Assembly: GCF_014529705.1 (NCBI RefSeq)
Contig: NZ_JAANIH010000004.1
Location: forward strand, 166,652-230,651
Length of the DNA: 64,000 bases
Direction: 5' to 3'
From: Bradyrhizobium campsiandrae
Lineage (GTDB): Bacteria; Pseudomonadota; Alphaproteobacteria; Rhizobiales; Xanthobacteraceae
Shown: positions 25,214-34,563 of the stretch, piece after piece
Layout of the letters: each line of letters opens with the position of its first letter
How positions within the stretch are numbered: position 1 is the first letter of the stretch
The notes under the pieces: generated by a model
Told to the model about the DNA's origin: nothing
Database searches by the model: none
The model's input: only the letters and a program-made list of their open reading frames with translations
Position numbers and translations under genes: made by a program

Positions 25214-27169
25214 ATGGATCAACCTCAATCGCCCGACAGCCCCGACGTTCCTGCTTCGGCGGCTGGACCGCTTGAGCGGGCGACCCTGATGGGCACGCTG
25301 GCGCATCTGTGGCCCTATATCTGGCCAAGCGACCGCTTCGACCTGAAGATGCGGGTGGTCTGGTCGATCGTGCTGTTGCTCGCAGCCAAGCTGATCACGC
25401 TGACCGTACCGTTCAGCTTCAAATGGGCGACCGATGCGCTGACCGGCGCCAACACCGCGCCGGTCGCGGCCGGAAACTGGCATCTCTGGGTGGTCGCATC
25501 GCCGCTGCTCCTGACCGCCAGCTACGGCGTCATGCGCATCGTCATGGCGGTGCTGACGCAATGGCGCGACGGTATCTTTGCCCGCGTCGCCATGCACGCG
25601 GTGCGCAAGCTCGCGAACATCACTTTCATCCATATGCACGAGCTCTCGCTGCGTTTTCACCTCGAACGCAAGACCGGCGGCCTGACGCGCGTGCTCGAGC
25701 GCGGTCGGTCCGGTATCGAGGTGATCGTGCGCATGGTGATCCTGCAACTGATCCCGACCATCGTCGAGGTCTCGCTGCTGATGGCCGTGCTGCTCTGGCA
25801 GTTCGACTGGCGCTACGTCGTGGCGACGCTGATCACCGTCACGGTCTACATGTATTACACTTACATCGCGACCGAGTGGCGGATCGGCATCCGCCGCAAG
25901 ATGAACGATTCCGACACCGAGGCGAACACCAAGGCGATCGACTCGTTGCTCAATTACGAGACCGTCAAATATTTCGGCGCCGAGGCCCGCGAGGCGCAGC
26001 GCTACGACAAGTCGGTGGCGCGCTACGAAGAGGCGAGCATCCAGACCTACACCTCGCTCGCCGTGCTCAACACCGGCCAGGCGATGATCTTCACGCTGGG
26101 CCTGACCGCGACCATGCTGATGTGCGCGATCGGCGTGCGCAAGGGCACCAATACGGTCGGCGATTTCGTGCTGGTCAATGCCATGATGATCCAGCTCTAC
26201 CAGCCCCTGAATTTCATGGGCATGGTCTATCGCGAGATCAAGCAGGCGATCATCGACATCGAGAAGATGTTCAATGTGATCAGCCGCGAGGCCGAGATCA
26301 AGGACGCGCCTGGCGCGCCGCCGCTCGCGGTTTCCGCCGGCACGGTACGCTTCGAGGATGTGCGTTTTGCCTATGAACCGACGCGGCCGATCCTCAAGGG
26401 CATCAGCTTCGAAGTGCCGGCCGGCAAGACGGTCGCGATCGTCGGCCCCTCAGGTGCGGGCAAGTCGACGATCTCGCGGCTCTTGTTTCGCCTCTACGAT
26501 ATTTCGGGCGGCAGGATCCTGATCGACGGCCAGGACATTCGCGAGGTCACGCAGGCCTCCTTGCGCGCCTCCATCGGCATGGTGCCGCAGGACACGGTGC
26601 TGTTCAACGACACGATCCGCTACAACATCCGCTATGGCCGCTGGGACGCGACCGATGCCGAGGTCGAGGAAGCGGCGCGGCTGGCGCAGATCGATCCTTT
26701 CATCCGCATGGCGCCGATGGGCTATGAGACCCAGGTCGGCGAGCGCGGCCTGAAACTGTCCGGCGGCGAGAAGCAGCGCGTTGCGATCGCGCGCACGGTG
26801 TTGAAGGCGCCGCCGATCCTGGTGCTTGACGAAGCGACCTCGGCGCTCGACACCCACACCGAGCACGAGATCCAGGGCGCGCTCGATCGCGTGGCGAAGA
26901 ACCGCACCTCGCTGGTGATCGCGCACCGACTCTCGACCATCGTCGGCGCCGACGAGATCATCGTGCTCGACCAGGGCCGCATCGCCGAGCGCGGCACCCA
27001 TGCCAGCCTGCTCGCACAGGGCGGTCTCTATGCCAGCATGTGGAACAGGCAGCGTGAGGCCGAGGCCGCGCGCGAGAAGCTGGCCCGGATGGCCGATTCG
27101 AGCGATGCGCCCAATCGGGAGCCGCCGCCGGTCGAGGACGCCCTCACGGCGCAGGCGGCCGCGGAGTAA
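25214..27169 (+). CDS. Atm1-type ABC exporter (fused permease-ATPase)
   Basis: 651 residues: an N-terminal six-helix transmembrane domain followed by an ABC ATPase. Visible in the ATPase are Walker A (GPSGAGKST), the signature LSGGEKQRVAIART, Walker B plus D-loop (ILVLDEATSALD) and H-loop (VIAHRLSTI). In the membrane domain, DSLLNYETVKYFGAEAREAQRYD is the characteristic stretch of Atm1/ABCB7-type exporters. Homologues in the alphaproteobacteria export glutathione-related or metal-thiol conjugates and support Fe-S cluster or heavy-metal homeostasis. A half transporter, so it should act as a homodimer. Start chosen is the ATG at 25214; an in-frame TTG immediately precedes it. Confidence 0.93.
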   Translation: MDQPQSPDSPDVPASAAGPLERATLMGTLAHLWPYIWPSDRFDLKMRVVWSIVLLLAAKLITLTVPFSFKWATDALTGANTAPVAAGNWHLWVVASPLLLTASYGVMRIVMAVLTQWRDGIFARVAMHAVRKLANITFIHMHELSLRFHLERKTGGLTRVLERGRSGIEVIVRMVILQLIPTIVEVSLLMAVLLWQFDWRYVVATLITVTVYMYYTYIATEWRIGIRRKMNDSDTEANTKAIDSLLNYETVKYFGAEAREAQRYDKSVARYEEASIQTYTSLAVLNTGQAMIFTLGLTATMLMCAIGVRKGTNTVGDFVLVNAMMIQLYQPLNFMGMVYREIKQAIIDIEKMFNVISREAEIKDAPGAPPLAVSAGTVRFEDVRFAYEPTRPILKGISFEVPAGKTVAIVGPSGAGKSTISRLLFRLYDISGGRILIDGQDIREVTQASLRASIGMVPQDTVLFNDTIRYNIRYGRWDATDAEVEEAARLAQIDPFIRMAPMGYETQVGERGLKLSGGEKQRVAIARTVLKAPPILVLDEATSALDTHTEHEIQGALDRVAKNRTSLVIAHRLSTIVGADEIIVLDQGRIAERGTHASLLAQGGLYASMWNRQREAEAAREKLARMADSSDAPNREPPPVEDALTAQAAAE

Positions 27170-27253
27170 GCTTGTCTCCGGTCCCAACTCTGGCCTAAAG
27201 AACCCCGGTGCGCGAGACGACCCGCGCCATCACCCCCTGAGCGGCAGATAACG

Positions 27254-27952
27254 ATGTCCATTCTCGATTCGATCCAGCGTCAGATCCCGCCGATCCACAA
27301 GGAAGGTTATCCCTTCATTGGCGGCTTTGCGCTGGTCAGCCTGCTCCTGTTCTGGCTGTGGTCGCCGCTCGGATGGATCGGTACCATCCTGACCGTATGG
27401 TGCGCGCTGTTCTTCCGCGACCCCGTGCGCGTGACGCCGGTGCGCGACGGGCTCGTGGTGTCACCCGCCGACGGTCGCGTCTCCATGATCACCATGGCGC
27501 TGCCGCCGGCCGAGCTCGGCCTCGGCGACCGGCCGCTGCCGCGCATCTCGGTGTTCATGAGCGTGTTCAACTGTCATGTGAACCGTGCGCCCGTGGCGGG
27601 CAGGGTCGACCGCATTGCCTATCGGCCCGGCCTGTTCATCAATGCCGAGCTCGACAAGGCGAGCGAGGACAATGAGCGCAATTCGCTGGTCATCTCGACG
27701 CCGCAGGGCCGCATCGGCGTGATCCAGATCGCGGGCCTCATCGCCAAGCGCATCGTCTGCTTCGTCAAGGAGGGGCAGGCGATCGGCGCCGGCGAGCGGT
27801 TCGGCCTGATCCGTTTCGGCTCGCGGCTCGACGTCTATCTGCCCATCGGGACCAAGGCACTGGTCTCGGAAGGGCAGACCGCGATCGCCGGCGAGACCAT
27901 TCTGGCCGATCTCACCGGCGACGACCCCGGCCGCACCTACCGCGCCAATTAA
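27254..27952 (+). CDS. psd: Phosphatidylserine decarboxylase proenzyme
   Basis: 232 residues, short alphaproteobacterial form. Decarboxylates phosphatidylserine to phosphatidylethanolamine at the inner membrane. The self-cleavage site is the GS within [12 protein letters not shown] near the C-terminus; the serine becomes the pyruvoyl group. The N-terminal hydrophobic anchor and [15 protein letters not shown] with the conserved His are present. It is followed 86 bases on by pssA on the same strand, forming the PE-synthesis pair. Confidence 0.95.
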   Translation: MSILDSIQRQIPPIHKEGYPFIGGFALVSLLLFWLWSPLGWIGTILTVWCALFFRDPVRVTPVRDGLVVSPADGRVSMITMALPPAELGLGDRPLPRISVFMSVFNCHVNRAPVAGRVDRIAYRPGLFINAELDKASEDNERNSLVISTPQGRIGVIQIAGLIAKRIVCFVKEGQAIGAGERFGLIRFGSRLDVYLPIGTKALVSEGQTAIAGETILADLTGDDPGRTYRAN

Positions 27953-28038
27953 CCAAAAGCCCGTGGTGGGGGCCTTCCGCCGCAATGGCGGAGGGGAAGG
28001 TGGCTTGCTATATCTCGCCCAGAGGTGAGGACGAGCCA

Positions 28039-28920
28039 ATGACGCCCTATGACGACAGAGATCCGGACATCCGCCGTCGCCGGTTCCGCCCGATCCCGGT
28101 GCGGATGCTGGTGCCCAACGTCATCACGCTGCTGGCGATCTGCGCCGGCCTGACCGCGATCCGGCTGTCGATCGAGGGCCGGATGACGCTCGCGGTCTAC
28201 GCGATCGTGTTCGCGGCCGCGCTCGACGGCATCGACGGCCGCGTGGCGCGCCTGATCAAGGGCCAGTCGAAGTTCGGCGCCGAGCTCGACAGTCTCGCCG
28301 ACTTCGTCAATTTCGGCGTCGCCCCCGGCCTGATGCTGTACTTCTGGCAGCTGCACGAGCTCGGCAATGCGGGCTGGATCGCCGCGATGGTGTTTGCGAT
28401 CTCGATGTGCCTGCGGCTCGCGCGCTTCAACGCCACGCTGGATGATCCGAACAAGCCCGCCTTCGCCGCCAATTTCTTCACCGGCGTGCCGGCACCGGCC
28501 GGCGCCATCACCGTGATGTTGCCGATCTATGCGGCGTTCCTGGATCTGGGGCGTTGGCCTGCGGCGCTGACGGCCGGCTACACGCTGCTGATCGCCTTCC
28601 TGATGGTGTCGCGCCTGCCGGTGTTCTCAGGCAAGAGCATGCGCATGCGGGTGCCGCCCGAGCTGGTGTTGCCGGCGTTCGTCGCGGTGATTTTCTTCAT
28701 TGCGCTGTTGATCAGCTATCCCTGGTACGTGCTGTCGATCGGCACGGTGCTGTATCTCCTCGCCTTGCCGCTCGGCTACAAATCCTATCGCGATCAGGCG
28801 CGCGCGACCGCGGCCGCGGCGCCTGCGGGTGGCGAGGTTTCGTCGCCGCCATCGGCGCCGACCATGGCGAGCCTGTCGGAGCCGCCGCATGACGACGACC
28901 GGCCCGGACGGCTGCACTGA
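28039..28920 (+). CDS. pssA: Phosphatidylserine synthase (CDP-alcohol phosphotransferase)
   Basis: 293 residues. Transfers phosphatidyl from CDP-diacylglycerol to serine. The catalytic CDP-alcohol motif is intact: D-G-I-D-G-R-V-A-R, then G and two further Asp at the expected spacing (FGAELDSLAD). Multiple membrane segments, no signal peptide, of the integral-membrane (Bacillus/rhizobial) rather than E. coli type. The ATG at 28039 is used; the in-frame upstream extension from 27985 is basic and unlike the family. Transcribed with psd. Confidence 0.93.
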   Translation: MTPYDDRDPDIRRRRFRPIPVRMLVPNVITLLAICAGLTAIRLSIEGRMTLAVYAIVFAAALDGIDGRVARLIKGQSKFGAELDSLADFVNFGVAPGLMLYFWQLHELGNAGWIAAMVFAISMCLRLARFNATLDDPNKPAFAANFFTGVPAPAGAITVMLPIYAAFLDLGRWPAALTAGYTLLIAFLMVSRLPVFSGKSMRMRVPPELVLPAFVAVIFFIALLISYPWYVLSIGTVLYLLALPLGYKSYRDQARATAAAAPAGGEVSSPPSAPTMASLSEPPHDDDRPGRLH

Positions 28921-29041
28921 GCGATCGCTCGCGGATATCTGCCATGAGACCGCCTCGGTTGGGCTGAGGCCCGATCTCGGCTATATCGCCAGTGTCGGCG
29001 GCCCCGCGCCAAGAGCGGCCGCCAATCTGGGAGAGAACGCT

Positions 29042-29761
29042 GTGACCAATTCCGCGACCGGGCCGCTGCCCGCTTCCGTCCTCGAAGCGCTGGGCCGCTA
29101 TGATACGCCGACGATCTGCAATGCCATGGAGATCGTGGCGCCGGAGCGCCGCCTGATCGGCTACACCACCAAGCAGCTGGTTTGCCCGTTCCCGGATCTG
29201 CCACCGATCGTCGGCTACGCCCGCACGGTTGCGATCCGCTCGGTGCTGAAGTCCTCACTTCCGCCTGAGGAGCAATCGAAGCGCCGCATCGAATATTACG
29301 AATATGTCGGCACCGGCCATGGCCCGCGCATCTCGGTGATCCAGGACATCGACGGCCCCGACGTCGGCTACGGCGCGTTTTGGGGCGAGGTGCAGAGCAA
29401 TGTGCACAAGGCGCTCGGCTGCCTCGGGGTCGTCACCGACGGCTCGATCCGCGACATCCCGCAATGGGCCCCTGGCTTCCAGGCGCTCGCCGGCTCGATC
29501 GGCCCATCGCATGCCTGGGTGCATGCCGAGAGCTTTGGCGGCGAGGTGCGCGTTGCCGGCATGACCGTGAGGTCGGACGATCTGATCCACGCCGACCGGC
29601 ATGGCGCCATCGTCATCCCGCTCGACGTCGCGGCAAAGCTGCCCGAGGCCGCCGAGCTCTGCGGCCGCCGCGAGACGCCGATCCTCGAGATCGCGCGCAG
29701 CCCCGATTTCTCGCTGGAGAAACTCAAGGCGGCGCTGAAGCGTTCGGCGGAGATCCACTGA
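29042..29761 (+). CDS. RraA-like family protein
   Basis: 239 residues from a GTG start with GGGAGAG eight bases upstream. The RraA/HMG-aldolase fold is visible: DTPTICNAMEIV at the start, and GVVTDGSIRDI, the phosphate/metal-binding signature, in the middle. Later comes an IHADRHGAIVIP strand. Family members include RNase E regulators and 4-hydroxy-4-methyl-2-oxoglutarate aldolases; the neighbouring SDR gene points toward catabolism more than RNA regulation, but this is inference. A longer reading from 28829 overlaps pssA and is rejected. Confidence 0.87.
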   Translation: MTNSATGPLPASVLEALGRYDTPTICNAMEIVAPERRLIGYTTKQLVCPFPDLPPIVGYARTVAIRSVLKSSLPPEEQSKRRIEYYEYVGTGHGPRISVIQDIDGPDVGYGAFWGEVQSNVHKALGCLGVVTDGSIRDIPQWAPGFQALAGSIGPSHAWVHAESFGGEVRVAGMTVRSDDLIHADRHGAIVIPLDVAAKLPEAAELCGRRETPILEIARSPDFSLEKLKAALKRSAEIH

Positions 29762-29776
29762 GCGCAGGAGCAATCC

Positions 29777-30601
29777 ATGGACATGGCCGGCAAGACGGTG
29801 CTGATCACGGGTTCGACCGATGGTGTCGGGCGCTATGTTGCGCGCCGCCTTGCCGCCGAAGGCACCAAAGTTCTGATCCATGGCCGCGACGCGGCGCGCG
29901 CCAGGTCCCTGATCGACGAGATCGTGAAGGCCGGCCACGCCGCACCGACCTTCTACCAGGCCGATCTGTCTTCGATGGCGGGCACGCGTGAGCTCGCCGC
30001 GGCCGTGATGCGGGATCATCAGCGTCTCGATGTCTTGGTCAGCAATGCCGGCATCGGTTCGCAGAACGACGGGCCGCAGCGGCAGGAGAGCCGCGACGGC
30101 CATGAGCTGCGCTTTGCCGTCAATTATCTCTCGGGCTTCCTGCTCGTCCATTTGCTGCTGCCGTTGTTGAAAGCGGCCGCGCCGTCGCGCATCGTCAATG
30201 TCGCCTCGCTCGGTCAGCATCCGATCGATTTCGACGACGTCATGATCACCAAGGGCTATAGCGGCTCGCGCGCCTATGCGCAGAGCAAGCTGTCGCAGAT
30301 CATGTTCACGATCGATCTCGCGGGCGAATTGAAGGGCGCCGGCGTCACCGTGAACGCGCTGCATCCGGCGACCTACATGAACACCACCATGGTGCGTGCC
30401 GGCGGCATCACCCCGATCTCGACCGTCGAGCAGGGCGGGGCGGCGATCCTGCACCTCGTCGAAGGCGACGACATCGCCGGCAAGAGCGGCCTGTTCTTCA
30501 ACGGCCTGAACGAAGCGCGCGCCAATCCGCAAGCCTATAATGTCGATGCGCGCCGGCGCCTCCGTGCACTCAGCGAGGAACTGACGGGTTTGTCGTCCTA
30601 A
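29777..30601 (+). CDS. Short-chain dehydrogenase/reductase
   Basis: 274 residues. N-terminal Rossmann fold with TGSTDGVGR (cofactor glycine motif), NAG at position ~90, and the catalytic YxxxK as Y-A-Q-S-K with an upstream Ser (NVASLGQHP). Resembles retinol-dehydrogenase-like and daunorubicin-type SDRs that reduce carbonyls. Cofactor preference is not certain; the GRD after the second strand suggests NADP. It starts 15 bases after the RraA-like gene, so a two-gene unit is likely. Confidence 0.87.
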   Translation: MDMAGKTVLITGSTDGVGRYVARRLAAEGTKVLIHGRDAARARSLIDEIVKAGHAAPTFYQADLSSMAGTRELAAAVMRDHQRLDVLVSNAGIGSQNDGPQRQESRDGHELRFAVNYLSGFLLVHLLLPLLKAAAPSRIVNVASLGQHPIDFDDVMITKGYSGSRAYAQSKLSQIMFTIDLAGELKGAGVTVNALHPATYMNTTMVRAGGITPISTVEQGGAAILHLVEGDDIAGKSGLFFNGLNEARANPQAYNVDARRRLRALSEELTGLSS

Positions 30602-30602
30602 A

Positions 30603-30635
30603 GCGCGATGGGATTGGGTTGAATCGCCATCGCGC
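30603..30635. terminator. Nine-bp-stem hairpin between convergent genes
   Basis: GCGCGATGG (30603-30611) and CCATCGCGC (30627-30635) form a perfect stem around a 15-base loop in the gap between the SDR and the peptide-binding gene. It fits a bidirectional terminator; the same AAAGCGCGATGG-type element is dispersed in Rhizobiales genomes. Confidence 0.55.
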
Positions 30636-30642
30636 GTTGCCG

Positions 30643-32244
30643 TCACACCGTCTTGCTCACGTCCCAGAACAGAGGCAGCGGTCCTGCCTTCACGCCCGCG
30701 AGGCTTCGTCGCCAGGCAAAGTGACGCAGATACCAGCCCAGCGGCGCATAGACGACGTGGTCAAGCGCCGCCTTGTTCAGCCTGCGTGCCGCGGCGAACT
30801 CGGCGTCCTTGCTCGTCGCATCGAACCAGGCATTGATTTCCGTCTCGACGGGAGGGCTGTTGGCCCAGCCATTCACGACCAGCTTGCCGTCGGCGTGCAG
30901 GAACGTGGATGTCGGCGTGACACAATCGACGCCGTAAAGTGAGGTGTGATAGATGTGCCAGCCGCCTTGGCCCGGCGCTTTTTTCTGCGCCCGCCGGGCG
31001 ATCACGGTGCCCCAATCGACCGCGGCGTAGTCGACTGTCATGCCGAGCCTCTTCAAGAGATCGACGGTGACGTCGCCCCACGCCTTGTGGTGCGGGAGGT
31101 CCTGCGCTGCCATGCAGACGACCGGTTCGCCGGTGTAGCCGCTCTCTGCCAACAGCTTCTTCGCGGCGTCGAACTGACGCGGGCCCTTCAGAACGTTGCC
31201 ACCTTCCTCGTTGTACAGCGACGACCCATGCGACAGATAGCCCGGGAGCGGCTTCCACATGCTGGCGTCATTGCCGACATAGGCCTGCATATATTCTTCT
31301 TGACTTATGGCCATCAGGAGAGCGCGCCGCGCGCGGACGTCATTGAACGGCGGGAAGAGGTGATTGACGGACAGGACGCCGATATTTCCAAACGGATCCT
31401 GAATGTCGACGATCACGTCACGGTTCTTGCGCAGGGTTGGGACCAGATCCGGGAGCGGCAGCTCCCACCAATCGATTTCCCCTTTTTGCAAGGCCGCCGC
31501 GGCCGTCATGGCGTCAGGCATGACAATCCATTCGATTCGCTCGGCCGATATCCGCTTGCCGCCGGCAAGCCACGATGGGTCTTCCCGGCGTGCGACGTAG
31601 TCTGGGAATTTCTCGAAAACCGACAGGGCCCCTGGCCGCCACTCGCTCTGGGCGAAACGCATCGGGCCACTTCCGACATATTCGGAGATCTGCTTGAAGG
31701 GGTCGGTGGCAGCGATGCGCGCCGGCATGATGAAGCAGCACGGCGTGCTAATCTTGCCGAGCGCCAGCAGCATCTTCGGATACGGTTTCTTCAGGGTCCA
31801 GCGAAAGGTCAGGTCATCGACGGCAACGAGTTCGTTCTCGACGGCCTTGATCATCTGGCCGAGCGGATCGCGTGCCGCCCAGCGGCGGACGCTCGCAACT
31901 GCATCTTTTGCCAAGACCGGCTCGCCGTCATGAAACTTCAGGCCGGGGCGCAACCGGAATGTCCATGTCAGACCATCCGCCGACACCTCCTCGGCATCGA
32001 CCATCTGACGCTGGACCTGGAAGTTCGCGTCGACGCCGTAAAGCGTATCCCACACCAGCAATCCGGCATTGCGCGCGATATAAGCAGAACTCCAGATCGG
32101 ATCGAAGTTGGCGAGATCGGCATGCGGCACCAGCCGAACGGTTCGCGCGGCCGCCCGTTGCGAAAGCGCCGGAGCGGAAAATCCGGCGGTCGCGGCCAAC
32201 ACCCCCGCCTGCGTCGCGGACTTGAGAAAAGCACGTCGATGCAT
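30643..32244 (-). CDS. ABC-type peptide/substrate-binding protein, family 5 (orphan)
   Basis: 533 residues. A twin-arginine signal peptide is visible (RRAFLKSATQAGVLAATAGF), so it is exported folded to the periplasm. The body is the DppA/OppA-like two-lobe fold: YGVDANFQVQRQMV, LTWTFRLRPGLKFHDGEPV, then VRARRALLMAISQEEYM. No permease or ATPase gene lies nearby, so it must use a transporter encoded elsewhere. The ATG at 32244 sits eight bases after a GTGGGG, while a GTG three codons earlier is an alternative. Confidence 0.87.
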   Translation of the reverse strand: MHRRAFLKSATQAGVLAATAGFSAPALSQRAAARTVRLVPHADLANFDPIWSSAYIARNAGLLVWDTLYGVDANFQVQRQMVDAEEVSADGLTWTFRLRPGLKFHDGEPVLAKDAVASVRRWAARDPLGQMIKAVENELVAVDDLTFRWTLKKPYPKMLLALGKISTPCCFIMPARIAATDPFKQISEYVGSGPMRFAQSEWRPGALSVFEKFPDYVARREDPSWLAGGKRISAERIEWIVMPDAMTAAAALQKGEIDWWELPLPDLVPTLRKNRDVIVDIQDPFGNIGVLSVNHLFPPFNDVRARRALLMAISQEEYMQAYVGNDASMWKPLPGYLSHGSSLYNEEGGNVLKGPRQFDAAKKLLAESGYTGEPVVCMAAQDLPHHKAWGDVTVDLLKRLGMTVDYAAVDWGTVIARRAQKKAPGQGGWHIYHTSLYGVDCVTPTSTFLHADGKLVVNGWANSPPVETEINAWFDATSKDAEFAAARRLNKAALDHVVYAPLGWYLRHFAWRRSLAGVKAGPLPLFWDVSKTV

Positions 32245-32760
32245 GTCTTGCCCCACTATCTTGTTGCAACGTCGGGCGGGACCTGCGGCCTATATCGGAC
32301 CGCGACGCGATCCAGCGATGATTTCGTTCAAGAAAATCTGAGAAGAATTGCATGCCGACGCGCTGCTTCTGACGGTCGCTTCGGCAGCGCTTGCCACTTA
32401 CTCAAAGGCTACCGCATCACTGGACCTTTGACAAAATCTTTCGAGGTTCGCTTCGCCGGCGATCATGCGGCCGTTGAATGCTGGCCTACGGACGGTCTGC
32501 CGGCGCTTGCGCAGCTCACCCTGGAGCTGACGAGACTATCGTCCTGACGCGCCCCCTTTATGGTTAGCAAAGCGTTGAGATTCATGTCGCAGGACGGCAA
32601 AGCGGCCGTCCGTTCGGTGGGCTGCGCCGCTCCATCGCACCGGCGGAACTTAACCTTTACGCGGCTTTAAGGGCGGCGTTCTAGGGTCTGCGATGCGGTT
32701 CGGGGTTGGGCCGCGCCAGCGGCCAGGACGGCCGTTGTAGCGTACGCGTTGGAGTCTCCC
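32245..32760. other. Long intergenic region with motA promoter
   Basis: 516 bases. A weak 39-codon reading frame (32428-32547) lies inside. At 32649-32670 there is a TTAACC near the CtrA half-site, followed by a second TTAA 13 bases later, a spacing that does not fit the usual CtrA dyad of seven. The motA promoter should lie in the last part. No hairpin or RNA gene is clear. Confidence 0.4.
32428..32547 (+). CDS. Possible 39-residue peptide (weak)
   Basis: A TTG-initiated frame of 39 residues with an even, protein-like composition (LTKSFEVRFAGDHAAVECWP, then LALTLELTRL-like end) standing between two unrelated genes. It has no good ribosome-binding site. It could be a small protein or chance; without homologues it should be treated as unconfirmed. 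Confidence 0.25.
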   Translation: MTKSFEVRFAGDHAAVECWPTDGLPALAQLTLELTRLSS

Positions 32761-33534
32761 ATGGATATCATGACGAGCGTCGGGCTCACGGCGGGCATCA
32801 TCGTCATCGTGACGATGGTCCTCATGGGTGGCGACCTCCACATGTTCGTCTCCGAACATGCGATGATCATCATCTTCGGCGGCTCGATCTCCGCCACCAT
32901 GATCCGCTTTCCGCTCAGCGCGCTGCTGCACGGCCTCCCACTCGGCGCCAAATTCGCCTTCACCATGAGCCGCCTGTCGGCCCACGATCTCGTCGACGAG
33001 CTCGCCCGCATCGCGGAGATCGCCCGCAAGCAGGGCCCGGTCGGCCTGGAAAAGGTCGAGACCGACGAGCCGTTCCTGGCCAAGGGCATCCGCTACGTCG
33101 CCGACGGTTACGACCTCGACTTCATCCGCGACAATCTCGAGCGCGACCGCGACAATTTCCTCATGCATCTCGACGAGGGCAGCAAGATCTACCGGGCCAT
33201 CGGCGACTGCGCCCCGGCGTTCGGCATGATCGGCACCCTGATCGGCATGGTGCAGATGTTCGCGAACATGACCGACCCGTCCAAGCTCGGCCCGTTCATG
33301 GCGACCGCGCTGCTCGCCACGCTTTACGGCGCGCTTGTGGCCAACCTGTTCTGTCTGCCGATCGCCGACAAGCTGCATGGCAAGCTGCTCGACGAGGAGA
33401 CCAACCGCACGCTGATCATCGACGGCATCCTGATGATCCGCGACTCCAAGAGCCCGACGCTCGTGCGCGAAATGCTGCTCGCCTACCTGCCGGAGAAGCA
33501 TCGCCACGCCGAAGGCGAGCCGGTTCCGGCCTAA
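32761..33534 (+). CDS. motA: Flagellar motor stator protein MotA/PomA
   Basis: 257 residues, four-membrane-helix stator protein that forms the ion channel with MotB. Helix 3 contains the conserved proline of DCAPAFGMIGTLIGMVQMF and the following helix LYGALVANLFCLPIADKL. The large cytoplasmic loop (GLEKVETDEP, YDLDFIRDNLERDRDN) carries the charged residues that touch the rotor. The ATG at 32761 has GGAGTC upstream. motB follows 25 bases later on the same strand. No other flagellar gene is in the window, so this is a detached stator pair. Confidence 0.94.
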   Translation: MDIMTSVGLTAGIIVIVTMVLMGGDLHMFVSEHAMIIIFGGSISATMIRFPLSALLHGLPLGAKFAFTMSRLSAHDLVDELARIAEIARKQGPVGLEKVETDEPFLAKGIRYVADGYDLDFIRDNLERDRDNFLMHLDEGSKIYRAIGDCAPAFGMIGTLIGMVQMFANMTDPSKLGPFMATALLATLYGALVANLFCLPIADKLHGKLLDEETNRTLIIDGILMIRDSKSPTLVREMLLAYLPEKHRHAEGEPVPA

Positions 33535-33559
33535 CGCCGCCTGGTCCGGATATTGAGAG

Positions 33560-34390
33560 ATGGCCAAGAAGAAGCGCGGCGATGCTCACGGAGGCGGTCA
33601 CGGCTGGTTCGTGACCTTCGCCGACCTGATGGGCCTGATGATGAGCTTCTTCGTGATGCTCGTCGCGTTCTCGACCCAGGATGCCAACAAGCTGAAGGTC
33701 GTCGCCGGCTCCATGCGCGACGCTTTCGGTGTCCAGAGCGAGGCACGCTATGCCGGCATCGTCGAATCGGACGGCCTGCCGACCCGTCCGCGGCTGAAGA
33801 ACGTCGATCACATCGAGCCTGAAGACGCCTCCAACACGCCGACGCCGGACCAGGAGGATCGCGACCGCACCTCGGGTGCGAAGCTGAAGATCGACCGCAA
33901 TTTTGCGCTCGCCGCGGCCTCGCTGCGCCAGGCGTTGCAGGACATGCCGGAACTGACCGAGATGTCCAAGCACATCATGTTCGAGGAGACCAAGCAGGGA
34001 CTCAATCTCGAGATCGTCGACCAGGACGGCCGCTCGATGTTCGCAGACGGCTCCAAGGTGCCCTACGACCGCACCCGCCGCCTGATCGAGAAACTTGCAG
34101 TCCCGCTCAAGGCGACGCCCTTGCGTGTCTCCATCACCGGCCACACCGCGGCCGGCTTCGTGCCGACGCGGAGCGATTACGGCGCCTTCGATCTGTCGGC
34201 CGACCGCGCCAACGCGGTGCGCCAGATTCTCGAGCGCGAGGGGCTGCCCCCGTCGCACATCTTTTCCGTTTCCGGCAAGGCGGATACCCAGCCGCTGTTC
34301 CCGGATGATCCGTCGCTCGCCGCGAACCGCCGCGTGACCATCACGCTGATGCGCGAAGATCCGCCGCTGCCGCCGAACTTGAAACCCTAA
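33560..34390 (+). CDS. motB: Flagellar motor stator protein MotB
   Basis: 276 residues. One N-terminal membrane helix with the proton-binding aspartate D22 in WFVTFADLMGLMMSFFVML, then a disordered linker, and a C-terminal OmpA-like peptidoglycan-binding domain (ITGHTAAGFVP..., YGAFDLSADRANAVRQIL). Anchors the stator to the wall. It is translated 25 bases after motA and forms the functional partner. The C-terminus is followed by 173 bases before kup. Confidence 0.94.
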   Translation: MAKKKRGDAHGGGHGWFVTFADLMGLMMSFFVMLVAFSTQDANKLKVVAGSMRDAFGVQSEARYAGIVESDGLPTRPRLKNVDHIEPEDASNTPTPDQEDRDRTSGAKLKIDRNFALAAASLRQALQDMPELTEMSKHIMFEETKQGLNLEIVDQDGRSMFADGSKVPYDRTRRLIEKLAVPLKATPLRVSITGHTAAGFVPTRSDYGAFDLSADRANAVRQILEREGLPPSHIFSVSGKADTQPLFPDDPSLAANRRVTITLMREDPPLPPNLKP

Positions 34391-34563
34391 GTCTCTTGCG
34401 CTACCATTTTACCTAAGACCGTTGCGCGCGATGGCGATGAACGTGGCTGGGCCGTCACAGCATCCGCCGCTGCGCCTGCTATGGTGGTGATCCGATTGAC
34501 ACTCGGGACGGAAGCGTCAAAAGGCGCCGGATCAATTCCAGGGACGAAGCGTTCTCCACCCTC

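Noticed and set aside
28829..29041. Longer RraA-like start overlapping pssA
   Set aside because: The extra N-terminal residues are Arg-rich shadow of pssA, while GTG 29042 has a good ribosome-binding site.
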